The notes under the pieces are model-generated. The model was not told the origin of the DNA, did no database searches, and saw only the letters and a program-made list of their open reading frames with translations. The translations under genes were made by a program, and so were the position numbers. A stretch of 64,000 nt of DNA. Origin: Gammaproteobacteria bacterium. GTDB lineage: Bacteria > Pseudomonadota > Gammaproteobacteria > Pseudomonadales > Pseudohongiellaceae. This document shows, one piece after another, positions 50,520 to 60,238 of this stretch (its first letter is position 1; each line of letters opens with the position of its first letter). The stretch spans positions 806,001 through 870,000 of the forward strand of contig JAWKZW010000001.1 of assembly GCA_041395725.1 (NCBI GenBank). The letters are read 5' to 3'.

Positions 50520-52166
50520 TTACAGGCTGAACAGAATGTAATTCCCCGGCGCGATCCCGGTGGCAACCCCGGCCCGCGTCACCGGGTCACGGGTACCAGA
50601 GGCGATACCGATGTACTGCTTGCCGTCGATGGTAAAGCTGGTCGGCGGTGCGTAGATGCCGCTGCCGGTCTGGAACTGCCACAACTGCTCGCCGGTTTCG
50701 TCGTTGAAGGCACGCAGATACCCGTCGGGGCCGCCGGCAAAGACCAGGCCGCCACCGGTGGCCAGGGTGCCAGCCCAGTTGAACGAACCCGGCAGTTCCT
50801 GTTGCCATTCGATTTCACCGCTACGGATGTTGTAAGCCACGACGTGGCCGGTGGCATCCGGTTCAAAGCGCGGGATACCGCCCAGGTCCATGGTGCCCGG
50901 ACGCCCCTCTCCCTCGCGGCGAATAAAATTGGTGCCCCACTCGTTGGAGGGAATATAGAGCATGTGGGTGTTGGGGCTGTAGGATGCCGGCGGCCAGTTC
51001 TTTCCCCCATACAGGCCCGGATAAATGACGGTGCCGGCCGGATCATACAGCTCTTCCTTGAGAACCGGACGCCCGCTCTCGTCGCGGTCCGCCCAGTTTA
51101 CCCGGGTGTACTCGGCCGCATAGATGAAATCGCCGGTTTCCCGATCCAGCGCATAGACATGGCCGTTACGGGCCACCTGAATGATCAGCTTGCGCATCTC
51201 GCCATTGATCATTTCGTCGATGACCATCGGCTCACTGGTGGAATCGTGATCGAATTCGTCCCGGGGAGAAGTCTGAAAGAACCAGCGCAACTCACCATTA
51301 TCGGCGTCCAGGGCGACCACGGAATTGGAGTACAGATTATCGCCTGAGCGCACATTGTTGTTGATATCCGGCCACGGGTTGCCCGTGCCCCAGAATACAA
51401 AGTCGGTGTCCGGGTCATAGGTACCGGTTACCCAGGTGGGGGCACCACCGGTGCGCCAGGAGTCCCCTTCCCAGGTTTCATTGCCAGCTTCACCGGGTCC
51501 GGGGACCGTATAGAAACGCCAGCGCCGCTCGCCAGTGTTGACATCGTAGGCATCGATATAGCCGCGGATACCGAACTCGCCACCACCGACACCGATCAAC
51601 ACCATGTCCTTGACCACCAGCGGCGCGCCGGTAATGGAGAAGGATTCACGATGATCACCTACCTCCACGTCCCACAATTGAATGCCAGTAGCCGCATCAA
51701 AAGCCATCAGGTGAGCATCCAGGGTTCCCCAGTACACCTTGTCTTCGTAAAGGGCGACACCCCGGTTGTGGGGACCACAGCAGAGGTCGACATTTTCGAA
51801 GTCGTGGTCATAACGCCACAGCTCCTGTCCAGTCAGGGGGTCCACCACGATCAGGTGGCTGTTGGCCGTGGTCAGGTACATACGACCGTCATTCACCAGC
51901 GCCGTCACTTCGAAAGCACCGCCGGTAACGCCGGTCTGCTTGATCCACACCGGACGCAGGTCTTCGACCGTGTCGCGATTGATCTGGTCATCGGGCATGT
52001 ACCGCCAGGCGCCGTAATTGCGCCCGTAGGTAACCCAGCGGTCGGAATAGTCCTGGGCGTTCTCCAGTATGTCTGCGGTGACATCCTGGCCTGTTACCGA
52101 TCCCGGGAACAACGTCAGGCTCAAGGCAGCGACCAGGCCGCCGGTTAAGGTTTTTGCGAATTTCAA
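50520..52166 (-). CDS. PQQ-dependent alcohol dehydrogenase, lanthanide-type signature
   Basis: 548 residues, a periplasmic eight-bladed quinoprotein with a signal peptide (1-26, VTGQ). The PQQ-site vicinal disulphide is Cys129-Cys130. The metal ligands align with Glu197 (GGEFG) and Asn263 (TGNPWP), and the catalytic Asp306 is followed by Asp308 (FDHDS). The second Asp, two residues on, marks XoxF/PedH-like enzymes that use lanthanides rather than calcium. No C-terminal haem is present; the dihaem cytochrome downstream fills that role. The substrate is an alcohol of unknown size. Confidence 0.9.
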   Translation of the reverse strand: MKFAKTLTGGLVAALSLTLFPGSVTGQDVTADILENAQDYSDRWVTYGRNYGAWRYMPDDQINRDTVEDLRPVWIKQTGVTGGAFEVTALVNDGRMYLTTANSHLIVVDPLTGQELWRYDHDFENVDLCCGPHNRGVALYEDKVYWGTLDAHLMAFDAATGIQLWDVEVGDHRESFSITGAPLVVKDMVLIGVGGGEFGIRGYIDAYDVNTGERRWRFYTVPGPGEAGNETWEGDSWRTGGAPTWVTGTYDPDTDFVFWGTGNPWPDINNNVRSGDNLYSNSVVALDADNGELRWFFQTSPRDEFDHDSTSEPMVIDEMINGEMRKLIIQVARNGHVYALDRETGDFIYAAEYTRVNWADRDESGRPVLKEELYDPAGTVIYPGLYGGKNWPPASYSPNTHMLYIPSNEWGTNFIRREGEGRPGTMDLGGIPRFEPDATGHVVAYNIRSGEIEWQQELPGSFNWAGTLATGGGLVFAGGPDGYLRAFNDETGEQLWQFQTGSGIYAPPTSFTIDGKQYIGIASGTRDPVTRAGVATGIAPGNYILFSL

Positions 52167-52504
52167 GGTGATTCCCCCAAATGATCCAGTTTGTATTGTC
52201 AGGTCGATGGCGCGGTCGACTGAAATCCTTCCCGGGCCACGCCGGGAGCGTAATTAACCTATAAACAAGCCCAGGAAGTCAAACCGGCTGCACGGTGCAA
52301 CAGAAGGAAAAACCACTATTCACGATGAAGCGACGCGACGCGCTCTGAATTGCCCGACGATCCCTGCGTTAATCAGTGGTTCCTTAAAAGAGGCTTCCGT
52401 CATATCATCCGGGCTGTCTCGATAATAACGGATCAGGCCCTCGAAGTGCCCCAAAGACAGAGCGCGACCGGGTGGCCGGCATCCTGATAAAAAGAGGAAA
52501 TCAG
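52167..52504. other. divergent intergenic region between quinoprotein and madL genes
   Basis: About 340 bases. It includes a minus-strand GGAACCACTGATTA tag (52370-52383) next to a CGTCGGGC / GCAGGGAT segment that looks like an eroded copy of the dispersed repeat at 5431-5602. Promoters for both flanking operons should be here, but none is clear. Confidence 0.45.
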
Positions 52505-52897
52505 ATGATAATTTATGGTGTCGCAGTGCTGTCCGCCTGCCTGGTACTGGGTATGCTGGTTGGCGAATATCTGGGCGTGCTGATCGGCGTGGAAGCCAAT
52601 GTCGGCGGCGTGGGCATCGCGATGCTGCTATTGGTGCTGGCCTGTAATACCAAACGACTGCAACATCTGGTGGATGGCCTCTCCGGTGAAGGCATCAAGT
52701 TCTGGAGCGCCATGTACATTCCTATCGTAGTGGCCATGGCGGCACGCCAGAACGTGGTGGCTGCCGTGGACGGCGGGCTGCTGGCTCTGGTAGCCGGAGT
52801 CGCTGCCGTAGTAGTCAGCTTCGCCCTGGTGCCAGTGCTCAGCCGGATCGGCTCCGGCCCCGAGCCCGTCGAGCGACCGGATGGAGGGGCGGAATAA
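52505..52897 (+). CDS. madL: malonate transporter subunit MadL
   Basis: 130 residues with four membrane segments and the MadL pattern: MIIYGVAVLSACLVLGMLVG at the start, then CNTKRL and FWSAMYIPIVVAMAARQNVV. MadL and MadM together form a malonate:Na+ or H+ symporter. The ATG at 52505 follows AGAGGAAA and begins the first helix. The madM start overlaps the stop by one base. No malonate decarboxylase genes are in the window. Confidence 0.92.
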   Translation: MIIYGVAVLSACLVLGMLVGEYLGVLIGVEANVGGVGIAMLLLVLACNTKRLQHLVDGLSGEGIKFWSAMYIPIVVAMAARQNVVAAVDGGLLALVAGVAAVVVSFALVPVLSRIGSGPEPVERPDGGAE

Positions 52898-53655
52898 TGG
52901 AAGTCCTGGAAGCAACCTTTACCCGCAACGGCCTGGTAGTGGCCTTTGCGGCTGTCGGTCTGACGGTCTGGCTCTCCTACGTGATATCGGATCGCCTGAC
53001 CGCTGGACGCATCCACGGCTCGGCGATTGCTATCACCCTGGGCCTGGTCGCTGCCTATATAGGCGGGCTCTTTACCGGCGGTAATACCGGCGTGGCAGAT
53101 ATCACTATCCTGGCCGGTGTCGGTGTCATGGGCGGTGGCATGTTCCGGGATTTCGCTATCGTTGCCACAGCCTTCGGGGTTCAACTGAGTGAATTGAAGA
53201 AAGCCGGGCTGGCCGGCGTGATCTCAATTTTTGCCGGAGTCATCGTCTCCTTCGTGGTCGGCGGCCTGGTGGCAGTACTGTTCGGCTACACCGATCCGGT
53301 GGCAATCACCACCATCGGCGCCGGGGCGGTTACCTATATCGTGGGGCCCGTCACCGGTGCCGCGATCGGGGCCAGCTCCGAGCTGATCGCCCTCAGCGTG
53401 GCCGCCGGACTGGTCAAGTCCATCCTGGTGATGATCGGCACCCCCATGGTGGCCCGCCATATCGGCCTCGACAACCCTCAATCCGCCATGGTTTTCGGCG
53501 GCCTGATGGGCACGACCAGCGGTGTCGCCGGGGGCCTGGCCGCCACCGACCCGAAGCTGGTTCCCTATGGCGCCATGACAGCTACTTTCTACACGGGAGT
53601 GGGTTGCCTGCTGGGGCCCTCGGTTCTGTTCCTGACCGTCAACGCCATTTTCTAG
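52897..53655 (+). CDS. madM: malonate transporter subunit MadM
   Basis: 252 residues with about eight membrane helices. The family pattern is seen in LTAGRIHGSAIAITLG, GGMFRDFAIVATAFG and the Gly-rich GLMGTTSGVAGGLAATDPK. It works with MadL in malonate uptake. The stop codon TAG at 53653-53655 lies within the left arm of a 158-bp palindrome, so the element may have trimmed or replaced the gene's last bases. Confidence 0.92.
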   Translation: MEVLEATFTRNGLVVAFAAVGLTVWLSYVISDRLTAGRIHGSAIAITLGLVAAYIGGLFTGGNTGVADITILAGVGVMGGGMFRDFAIVATAFGVQLSELKKAGLAGVISIFAGVIVSFVVGGLVAVLFGYTDPVAITTIGAGAVTYIVGPVTGAAIGASSELIALSVAAGLVKSILVMIGTPMVARHIGLDNPQSAMVFGGLMGTTSGVAGGLAATDPKLVPYGAMTATFYTGVGCLLGPSVLFLTVNAIF

Positions 53656-53809
53656 GAGGCTGTCGGACTTAACCGATCGTAACGAGGGAAAGCCGATCTG
53701 AGTCGGATTTTTCGATCTTTTGAGGCGAATAGTTGAACTATTTAACGAAAAAGATCGGGAAATCCGGCTTTTCCGCAGTAGATCAGTGTTAAATCCGACA
53801 GCCTCCTAG
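53652..53809. repeat. 158-bp palindromic element between madM and cupin genes
   Basis: The outer arms, 53652-53673 and 53788-53809, are 22 bases with one mismatch and begin CTAGGAGGCTGTCGGA. Inner segments (GGAAAGCCG...GATCTTTT with its complement, one arm having about 10 extra bases) and a central AATAGTT-G-AACTATT extend the palindrome through its whole length. TA (within CTAG) borders both ends, as for elements that target TA. It could act as a terminator in both directions. It encodes nothing. Confidence 0.85.
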
Positions 53810-54117
53810 CCCCGGTCGAACCAGAACTCGATGATCTGGGTGTCCTGGTCAAAGCTTGCCCCGTGGCGCTGATGACAGTCCAGGTGGTACCAGGCACCCG
53901 TCTCCAGGCGGCGGGTTTCGCCGCCGGTAGTGAGAATCAGGCAACCCTGGGTGACCAGCCCGAGGTTTTCCGTCTCATGCTCGTGCTCGGGAATGTCCGT
54001 TCCCGCCGGGTAGGAAGCGAACAGAACCTTGAAACGATCCGCTTCCAGTTTGAACGCATCAAAGGGCCCCTCGAAGACGGGCAGTGACCTGATCAGGTCC
54101 GGAAATTCCAGCGCCAT
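53806..54117 (-). CDS. small cupin-domain protein
   Basis: 103 residues from the ATG at 54117, which is preceded by AAGGAGAG. A frame extension to 54210 lacks such a site. The single cupin barrel has EHEHETENLGLVTQG (metal-type His/Glu set) and ends in DTQIIEFWFDRG. The function is unknown; small cupins bind metals or sugars, or act as regulators. The stop codon lies in the right arm of the 158-bp palindrome shared with madM. Confidence 0.85.
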   Translation of the reverse strand: MALEFPDLIRSLPVFEGPFDAFKLEADRFKVLFASYPAGTDIPEHEHETENLGLVTQGCLILTTGGETRRLETGAWYHLDCHQRHGASFDQDTQIIEFWFDRG

Positions 54118-54353
54118 GTTAATACTCTCCTTCACAGTTTCGGCCAGGCAATGGCAGAAAATAAGTGGTACACCCCGGTAATGACAGAGTTTAAGCAACT
54201 GTTGATTCAATACTGTACAACGTCGCGGTAATGAATCAGCGGTTCCTTAACCAACGGCCAAAGGCAGTGTAACATCACCGCCTGCCGGTCTCTTCCTGAT
54301 GGAGGCTTAGGGCCTCGGGCAAAAATTCGGTCTTAGCAAGGATTAACAGCATC

Positions 54354-56060
54354 ATGCAACACTTTCTCACTTACCTTTCCGCCTGCCTTTCCGCCTGGTT
54401 CAGCTCAACCCTGACGGCAACACGCAGTCTTCTTCTGGTAGCCCCCGCCCTGCTGGCAGGCACCGCAGCTGGACAGACGACGCTGGTAGTCAACGTCAAT
54501 GGCTACACCCTGGACACGGACCAGAACCTGCAGCAGTTTGCGGCTTTGCAGTTCACCGATGACAGGGTCGATCGCGTGTACCGTACCGGCGAGAGACTGC
54601 CGGGCGGAGCGGACCTGACGGTTGTCGATGGTGAGGGCAACACCCTGCTGCCCGGGTTGATCGATGCCCATGGGCACGTGCTGAATTTCGGCCTCAGCCT
54701 GCTGCGTGTTGACCTGACCGGCACTACCACAGAACAGGAAGCGGCCCGGCGCGTACAGGCGTTTCAGGCGGCCAATCCCGACCTGACCTGGGTCCAGGGC
54801 CGGGGCTGGAATCAGGTGTTGTGGGAGGGCGGTGACTTTCCGTCCAGCGCCAGCCTGGATACCCTGCTGCCGGATACCCCGGTCTGGTTGTCCCGCGTGG
54901 ACGGACACGCCGGCTGGGCCAACAGCGCCGCACTCAAAATCGCCGGCATTGGTGTCAGCACACCCGACCCGGAGGGCGGCCAGATTATCCGTGACAACGA
55001 GGGCAGACCCACTGGTGTCCTGGTAGACAATGCCATGGGGCTGGTCACCCGGAACATACCGGCACTGACCCAGGATGAGCTGAAATTCGCCCTGCACCGG
55101 GCCATGACGGAGCTGGCACGCTTCGGCCTGACCAGCGTCCATGATGCGGGCCTGAGTGCCAGCACGGTCGAGGCTTACAAGTCACTCCTTGAAGAGGGGC
55201 CTTTGCCGGTGCGGATCTACGCCATGCTCGCCGCTACCGACCCGGCCAACGCGGCCAATCTGGCTGCCGGGTACTATGAGAGCGCGGATCAGACTCTGTC
55301 GATACGGAGCGTCAAGATTTCCGCCGACGGCGCCCTCGGCAGCCGCGGTGCCGCACTGCTGGAGGATTACAGCGACATGGAAGGGCACCGCGGCCTGCTG
55401 CTGCTCGAGCCCGCCAGGCTGACCGAACTCATGAGGGCCGCCATGCAGGCCGGCTTTCAGGTGAACACCCATGCTATTGGCGACCGTGCCAACAAGGTAG
55501 TGCTCGACAACTACGCGGCACTGATCGCCGCAACCGGTACCAGGGATCTCAGACATCGTGTCGAACACGCCCAGGTACTCACCTACGACGATATCCTGCG
55601 CTTCAGTGAACTGGGGGTCATTCCGTCCATGCAGGCGACACACGCCACCAGTGACAAGAACATGGCTGAGGACCGGCTGGGGTCGGTGCGGATCCAGGGT
55701 GCCTATGCCTGGCGCAAGCTGATGGAAGCCGGTGCGCTGATTGCCAACGGCTCGGATTTCCCGGTTGAATCGCCCAATCCCTTTTTCGGACTGCATGCGG
55801 CCATCACCAGGCAGGATCACAGCAATGAGCCGCCGGGAGGCTGGTATCCGGAAGAACGGATGACACGGGAGGAGGCGTTAACCAGTTTTACCCTGCATGC
55901 CGCCTATGCCGGCCACCAGGAGAATCTGCTTGGCTCACTGGAAGCAGGCAAAAAGGCTGATTTCATTCTTATCGATCGGGACATCATGACCGTGCCCAGC
56001 AATGAAATCTGGTCCACGGAAGTATTGCAGACCTGGATGAATGGGCAGCGTGTGAACTAA
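54354..56060 (+). CDS. YtcJ-like amidohydrolase, exported
   Basis: 568 residues. A signal-like N-terminus (hydrophobic about 24-40, TAAGQ) is followed by a metal-dependent amidohydrolase of the YtcJ group. DAHGHVLN (His106, His108) gives the first metal ligands, with later VNTHAIGDRAN, RHRVEHAQVL and ANGSDFPVESPNP. A closing KADFILIDRD is typical. Such enzymes hydrolyse amides, formamides or cyclic ureas; the substrate is unknown. It stands alone. Confidence 0.87.
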   Translation: MQHFLTYLSACLSAWFSSTLTATRSLLLVAPALLAGTAAGQTTLVVNVNGYTLDTDQNLQQFAALQFTDDRVDRVYRTGERLPGGADLTVVDGEGNTLLPGLIDAHGHVLNFGLSLLRVDLTGTTTEQEAARRVQAFQAANPDLTWVQGRGWNQVLWEGGDFPSSASLDTLLPDTPVWLSRVDGHAGWANSAALKIAGIGVSTPDPEGGQIIRDNEGRPTGVLVDNAMGLVTRNIPALTQDELKFALHRAMTELARFGLTSVHDAGLSASTVEAYKSLLEEGPLPVRIYAMLAATDPANAANLAAGYYESADQTLSIRSVKISADGALGSRGAALLEDYSDMEGHRGLLLLEPARLTELMRAAMQAGFQVNTHAIGDRANKVVLDNYAALIAATGTRDLRHRVEHAQVLTYDDILRFSELGVIPSMQATHATSDKNMAEDRLGSVRIQGAYAWRKLMEAGALIANGSDFPVESPNPFFGLHAAITRQDHSNEPPGGWYPEERMTREEALTSFTLHAAYAGHQENLLGSLEAGKKADFILIDRDIMTVPSNEIWSTEVLQTWMNGQRVN

Positions 56061-56228
56061 GGCACCTGGCGTGGATCAAAGCCATGCATTCTATGCTGTC
56101 CGCCCTGCCTGGCTGTCCGCAGCTCGCTGGGACCGCAGTGCCGCACGGCGAAATTCAGGCCGGCTCATCCCATCGCCAGGCAGAATCCGGCTGGCGGCGA
56201 GCCGGTCAGCACGGGGAACTGGGCCGGG

Positions 56229-57443
56229 CTACTCGATGGCGATCGTGAGTCCCGCACTGGCGTCGTTGAGAATAGTCTTTGAGTCGAGAATCCGCAGTTT
56301 CTGATCGCTGGGGACATAGATGAACTGACTGTCCACCAGAATTTCTGCCGCGGTGCGCATCATGCGGCGCTGCAGTTGCTCATCACCCCTGACGTCATAA
56401 ACATTGGCCAGTGCAACGTAGAAAACCGGGTCGTACTCATTAAGGCGGATTGCTCTCTGGTAGAAGCTGATCGCTTCGTCAAAGCGCCCGTCCTGAAAGG
56501 CGAAATTGCCCTGTTCGAAATGGTAATAGGGATTGGCGCGATTGACGCGCACCACCGCGCGCCGCAATGCGGCCGCCTTGCTTCTGGCACCCTGCGCCTC
56601 GTATAAACGGGCCAGATTCCCCACTGCCGCGGCATTATCCGGCTGGTAGTGAAATGCCATCTGGTAACCGTACTCAGCCAGCTCAGCGTCGCCCAACCGG
56701 TTGAAAGTTGTGCCTATGTTGTTCCAGGCAATGGCCAGATCAGGCATGATCCACAAGGCATTACGCAGGTAATCTAACGCCGCCTGGTAGTTTCTGATTA
56801 CCAACTGTTCAACTGCCAGGTTATTGAAATACATGGCTCGCGCGTGCTGATCCGACACGGCTCGGGCGGTCAGCTGTTGCAGGGCAAGGTCCGGGGTAAA
56901 ATCCACCACGTAGGTTTCAAAAGGGGTCAGTTTCCCGACCGCATTGATGTGTTCGCTGACAACGACCAGCGAGCCTTTTCGATCCCAGCTGGGTCGCACC
57001 TTGACGACCTGAAAACTGGCATCAATACCGAGATACCTTGCCGCCGCCACGTACAGATTCGTCACCGACAGGCAGTTACCCTCGCCTGAGTCAAAGACTT
57101 CCACTGCCGTTTGAGTGCGTTCATCACTGTATTGCAGATCAAGAAACTCAGCACTGAACAACAGGTTCTGGAGTTTTTCAACCCGCTCTCTCACCGTTCC
57201 ACCAAAGCCGACCTGTCGCTCGAGAAAAAGTTTGAGATTGTCATCCAGGTACAGCGGGTCGACAGCGGGGAAGCGATCCTTGTCCTGGGCGATAACGCGT
57301 GCGGTGGTTTCCGGATCAGGACTGAACCCGGAATCGACCTTGATACCGGTACACCCGGACACCAGCGACAATGCCGCCAGTAGAACCATCACGCGCAACC
57401 CGCTGGTCGAACCATGAAAAGAGGCAATGCTGTAAGGATTCAA
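56229..57443 (-). CDS. transglutaminase-like / TPR lipoprotein
   Basis: 404 residues. The lipobox is LVSGC (Cys31). A transglutaminase-like cysteine peptidase fold (about 60-185) has Cys124 in GEGNCLSVTN, His165 in SEHINAVG and Asp181 in VVDFTP. Five or more TPR units follow (about 200-370), such as AALDYLRNALWIMPD and EAISFYQRAIRLNEY. The triad looks complete, so peptidase or cross-linking activity is possible. The TPRs would dock partners in the periplasm. The gene order gives no further clue. Confidence 0.82.
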   Translation of the reverse strand: MNPYSIASFHGSTSGLRVMVLLAALSLVSGCTGIKVDSGFSPDPETTARVIAQDKDRFPAVDPLYLDDNLKLFLERQVGFGGTVRERVEKLQNLLFSAEFLDLQYSDERTQTAVEVFDSGEGNCLSVTNLYVAAARYLGIDASFQVVKVRPSWDRKGSLVVVSEHINAVGKLTPFETYVVDFTPDLALQQLTARAVSDQHARAMYFNNLAVEQLVIRNYQAALDYLRNALWIMPDLAIAWNNIGTTFNRLGDAELAEYGYQMAFHYQPDNAAAVGNLARLYEAQGARSKAAALRRAVVRVNRANPYYHFEQGNFAFQDGRFDEAISFYQRAIRLNEYDPVFYVALANVYDVRGDEQLQRRMMRTAAEILVDSQFIYVPSDQKLRILDSKTILNDASAGLTIAIE

Positions 57444-57613
57444 TTCAACCCCCTTAACCCGCCGCGGACAACCTGGAACTTAGTATTCAGACAGCCACGA
57501 AACGACAGGGAAACTGGTAAAAACTTGAGAAATGCTGCTTCAAAGGTAGCTCCGCGCCTGGTCGATGTCCAGCTTCCGTGGCACATACCGCTCAGCCTAC
57601 AGTGGCTCTCTGC

Positions 57614-57655
57614 AAAAAAAAAATGCCGGCCACCTGAACAGTGACCGGCATTTTT
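57614..57655. terminator. intrinsic terminator of TonB receptor gene
   Basis: A 15-bp stem with one mismatch (57619-57633 with 57641-57655), loop of 7. A ten-base A-run on the left gives a T-run for minus-strand transcripts, and five Ts stand on the right for plus-strand ones. Confidence 0.9.
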
Positions 57656-57691
57656 CGTGTTCCAGCTCCGCTGAAGTCAGATTAACTTCTA

Positions 57692-60238
57692 CTAGTAGTC
57701 GAAGTCAGCCCGCAGTCGCAAGTACCAGAACGCACCGTTGCCGCTGAAGGGCGCATCGTTACGGTAGATGTTGCTGGTGCTGGAGTTCTGGTCGATCGGC
57801 CTGACCTTGCCCGGGTAAGTGTTGAAGATATTGTCGGCCCCGACAATAACTTCGTACCGGTTGTTCCAGGTATAGGACACCTCGCCATTCCAGATGATTT
57901 CCGCATCGCCCCAGTAATCCCGCGCAGGATCGCCGGTTGAGGGCACGATGAAGTACTCGTCGTAGTAGTTGGCGGAGACCAGGAAGCGCCAGTCGCCAAC
58001 GTTGTGGTACGCACGGAAATTACCCCGGTTGGCTGGAATGCTGTCGGTCAGGTCCGCCAGGTTGGCCCGGTTCAACAGCCCCGGCGTTACCCTGTCGATC
58101 TTCTGATCCATCCAGGCCCAGGAACCCTGAAACGAGGTAGTTCCCAGATCGCCCCAGTTGTAGTCCCAGGCCGCGACAACGTCAATACCTTCGTTGGTGG
58201 TATCCATGTCGTTGGTGTAATAATTGAATTCCACGATGTTGCGCGCACCGGAAATGCCAGACGCCTCCAGTTCGGCGGCAATCGCCGGGGTAATCACGAT
58301 GTCCCCTGAGTTCAGTATCCGGTCTTCCATCTCGATCTTGAAATAGTCGACCGTAAGATCCAGATCACCAATCTGGGTGGCAAAACCGATGCTCAGGTTG
58401 ACAGACTCTTCAGGTCCCAATTGCTTGCCGCCGAAGCGCGCCGCAATGGGATTGGTCGGGGGGATCTGACCCTCTGCCTGTGGCACCTGGGTATCGGCAT
58501 TGATGCCGGTGCTGATGTTGGAGATGTTAGCCTGACCCGGCGATGGTGCCCGGAAACCGGTGCCCCAGGTGGCCCGCAGGTTGATGTTGTCGGTCAGCCG
58601 GTAGCGACCGGTCACCTTGCCGTTGGTGGTATCGCCAAAGGTGTTATAGAAATCCTCATAGCGCAGTGCCGCACCGAGCAGCAGTCGCTCGGTCACGTCC
58701 GCTTCCAGGTCCACATAAAAGGCCCAGTTCATACGAGCCCAGCTGCCTTGCTGCTGGGGACCAAAACCCTGGAAGCCGTCCGACCCCACATTGGTGCCCT
58801 GGCGGGCATATGGGCCGATCAGGTAGGAGTTTTCGTCCTCGGACCGGACCTTGAAGATCTCCCGGCGCCATTCCAGGCCGTAGGCCACACTGAGCGGCGA
58901 ATACAGACCCACTTCGAAAGGAGTCACCAGGTCGACGTTGAAGTTGTTCTCAACCGTCGTGTAGATGCCCGGTTCGAAACTGGTCGGCGAATCGGAACCC
59001 ATGGAGGCGTTCACCGTATTAGTGAGACGGTAAGTGACTTCGGAAAAACCACCGCCAAGGCTGACGTCATAGGTGGTCTCACCGATCTCGCCGCGGATAC
59101 CGGCCACTTCGGAAAAGTCTCGGATGCCGCCACCGAAATCAGGTGTGTAGCCACCCGGAAACCACTCCAGAAACGTGAAGCAGTCCGGATCGGCCAGGCC
59201 GGCTTCCCGGCCGGCAAGGGAACTGGTGACTCCGGTCACCGGGTCGATACCCCGCGGGATCATGGGGCAGTTGCCCGTACCATCTGCGGTTTCATCGATG
59301 AACAGCTGGTTGGAGCCGCTGGTAAAGATACCGCCACGGTTTTCCGGGTTCCGATAGAAAAAGCCCAGGTCGGTTTCCCGCTCACTGTAGCTGCCGAAGG
59401 AATACACCTCCATGGTATTGCTGAGGGTAATGCCGGAGTTGTAAAACAGGTTGATCGTGTTGGTATCCGCCAGCCCGCGCACCATCACCGGCGGGTTGGT
59501 GCGGACAAACGTATTGCCCGCATCGATCAGGCCCTGCGCATCGTCACGCTGCCGTGCCCGATCGGTCTTGTTCTGGTCCACAACATCGAAACTGAAACTG
59601 AAGAAACCGTCGTCACCCAATGGCAGACCGATATTACCGGCCACATAGGACAGCTCCCCGTCATTGCCATCGGTGTGCTCGCCCTGCTTGGTTTCCAGGG
59701 AAATGCCAGAGTTGTTTTCCTTCAGCAGGAAGTTGAGAACACCGGCGATTGCGTCGGAACCGTACTGAGCGGCGGCGCCGTCACGCAATACTTCCACCTG
59801 CCGCAGGGCGATCGGTGGAATCTGGGAGACATCCGGGAAATGGGTGCCCTGGCGGCCAAACTGTACAGCGGCAGAACGGTGGCGGCGCTTGTTGTTGACC
59901 AGCACCAGGGTATCGTCAGCAGGCAGCCCACGCAGCGTGGCGGGCCTTACCAGACTGTTGGAATCATTGATTTCCTGGGTGTCGACGTTGTAGGACGGCA
60001 CCAGGTTTCGCAGCAGGTTATTCAGGTCAGGCGTACCCTGATCCTGGAAATCGTTGGCGCCGAACACGTCGATCGGTGCAGCCGACTCTAACGCGGTTCG
60101 AGGTGCGCGGCGGGAACCGGTTACCACCACCTCCTCTACAGTATCCTGCTGAGCCAGCAGGTTAGGCGCATAAGGAGCCGCAGTGGCCAGCAGGATTGCC
60201 GGCACCAAAATGGACGATTTTTTTGTCTTAGTGAACAT
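57692..60238 (-). CDS. TonB-dependent outer-membrane receptor
   Basis: 848 residues from the ATG at 60238, preceded by GGGGGGAT. The signal peptide ends near LLAQ. A TonB-box-like EEVVVTGSRR is followed by the plug (APIDVFGANDFQDQGTPDL, then RQVEVLRDGAAAQYGSDAIA) and a 22-strand barrel that finishes with FWYLRLRADFDY. The substrate is not evident; it belongs to the large iron-siderophore/carbohydrate/other class. It is divergent from the amine-oxidase operon across a 389-base gap, suggesting import linked to that substrate. Confidence 0.92.
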   Translation of the reverse strand: MFTKTKKSSILVPAILLATAAPYAPNLLAQQDTVEEVVVTGSRRAPRTALESAAPIDVFGANDFQDQGTPDLNNLLRNLVPSYNVDTQEINDSNSLVRPATLRGLPADDTLVLVNNKRRHRSAAVQFGRQGTHFPDVSQIPPIALRQVEVLRDGAAAQYGSDAIAGVLNFLLKENNSGISLETKQGEHTDGNDGELSYVAGNIGLPLGDDGFFSFSFDVVDQNKTDRARQRDDAQGLIDAGNTFVRTNPPVMVRGLADTNTINLFYNSGITLSNTMEVYSFGSYSERETDLGFFYRNPENRGGIFTSGSNQLFIDETADGTGNCPMIPRGIDPVTGVTSSLAGREAGLADPDCFTFLEWFPGGYTPDFGGGIRDFSEVAGIRGEIGETTYDVSLGGGFSEVTYRLTNTVNASMGSDSPTSFEPGIYTTVENNFNVDLVTPFEVGLYSPLSVAYGLEWRREIFKVRSEDENSYLIGPYARQGTNVGSDGFQGFGPQQQGSWARMNWAFYVDLEADVTERLLLGAALRYEDFYNTFGDTTNGKVTGRYRLTDNINLRATWGTGFRAPSPGQANISNISTGINADTQVPQAEGQIPPTNPIAARFGGKQLGPEESVNLSIGFATQIGDLDLTVDYFKIEMEDRILNSGDIVITPAIAAELEASGISGARNIVEFNYYTNDMDTTNEGIDVVAAWDYNWGDLGTTSFQGSWAWMDQKIDRVTPGLLNRANLADLTDSIPANRGNFRAYHNVGDWRFLVSANYYDEYFIVPSTGDPARDYWGDAEIIWNGEVSYTWNNRYEVIVGADNIFNTYPGKVRPIDQNSSTSNIYRNDAPFSGNGAFWYLRLRADFDY

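Noticed and set aside
58421..60091. A 556-codon plus-strand frame opposite the TonB receptor gene
   Set aside because: Long antisense frames are common in GC-rich genes. The receptor on the minus strand has full plug and barrel motifs.
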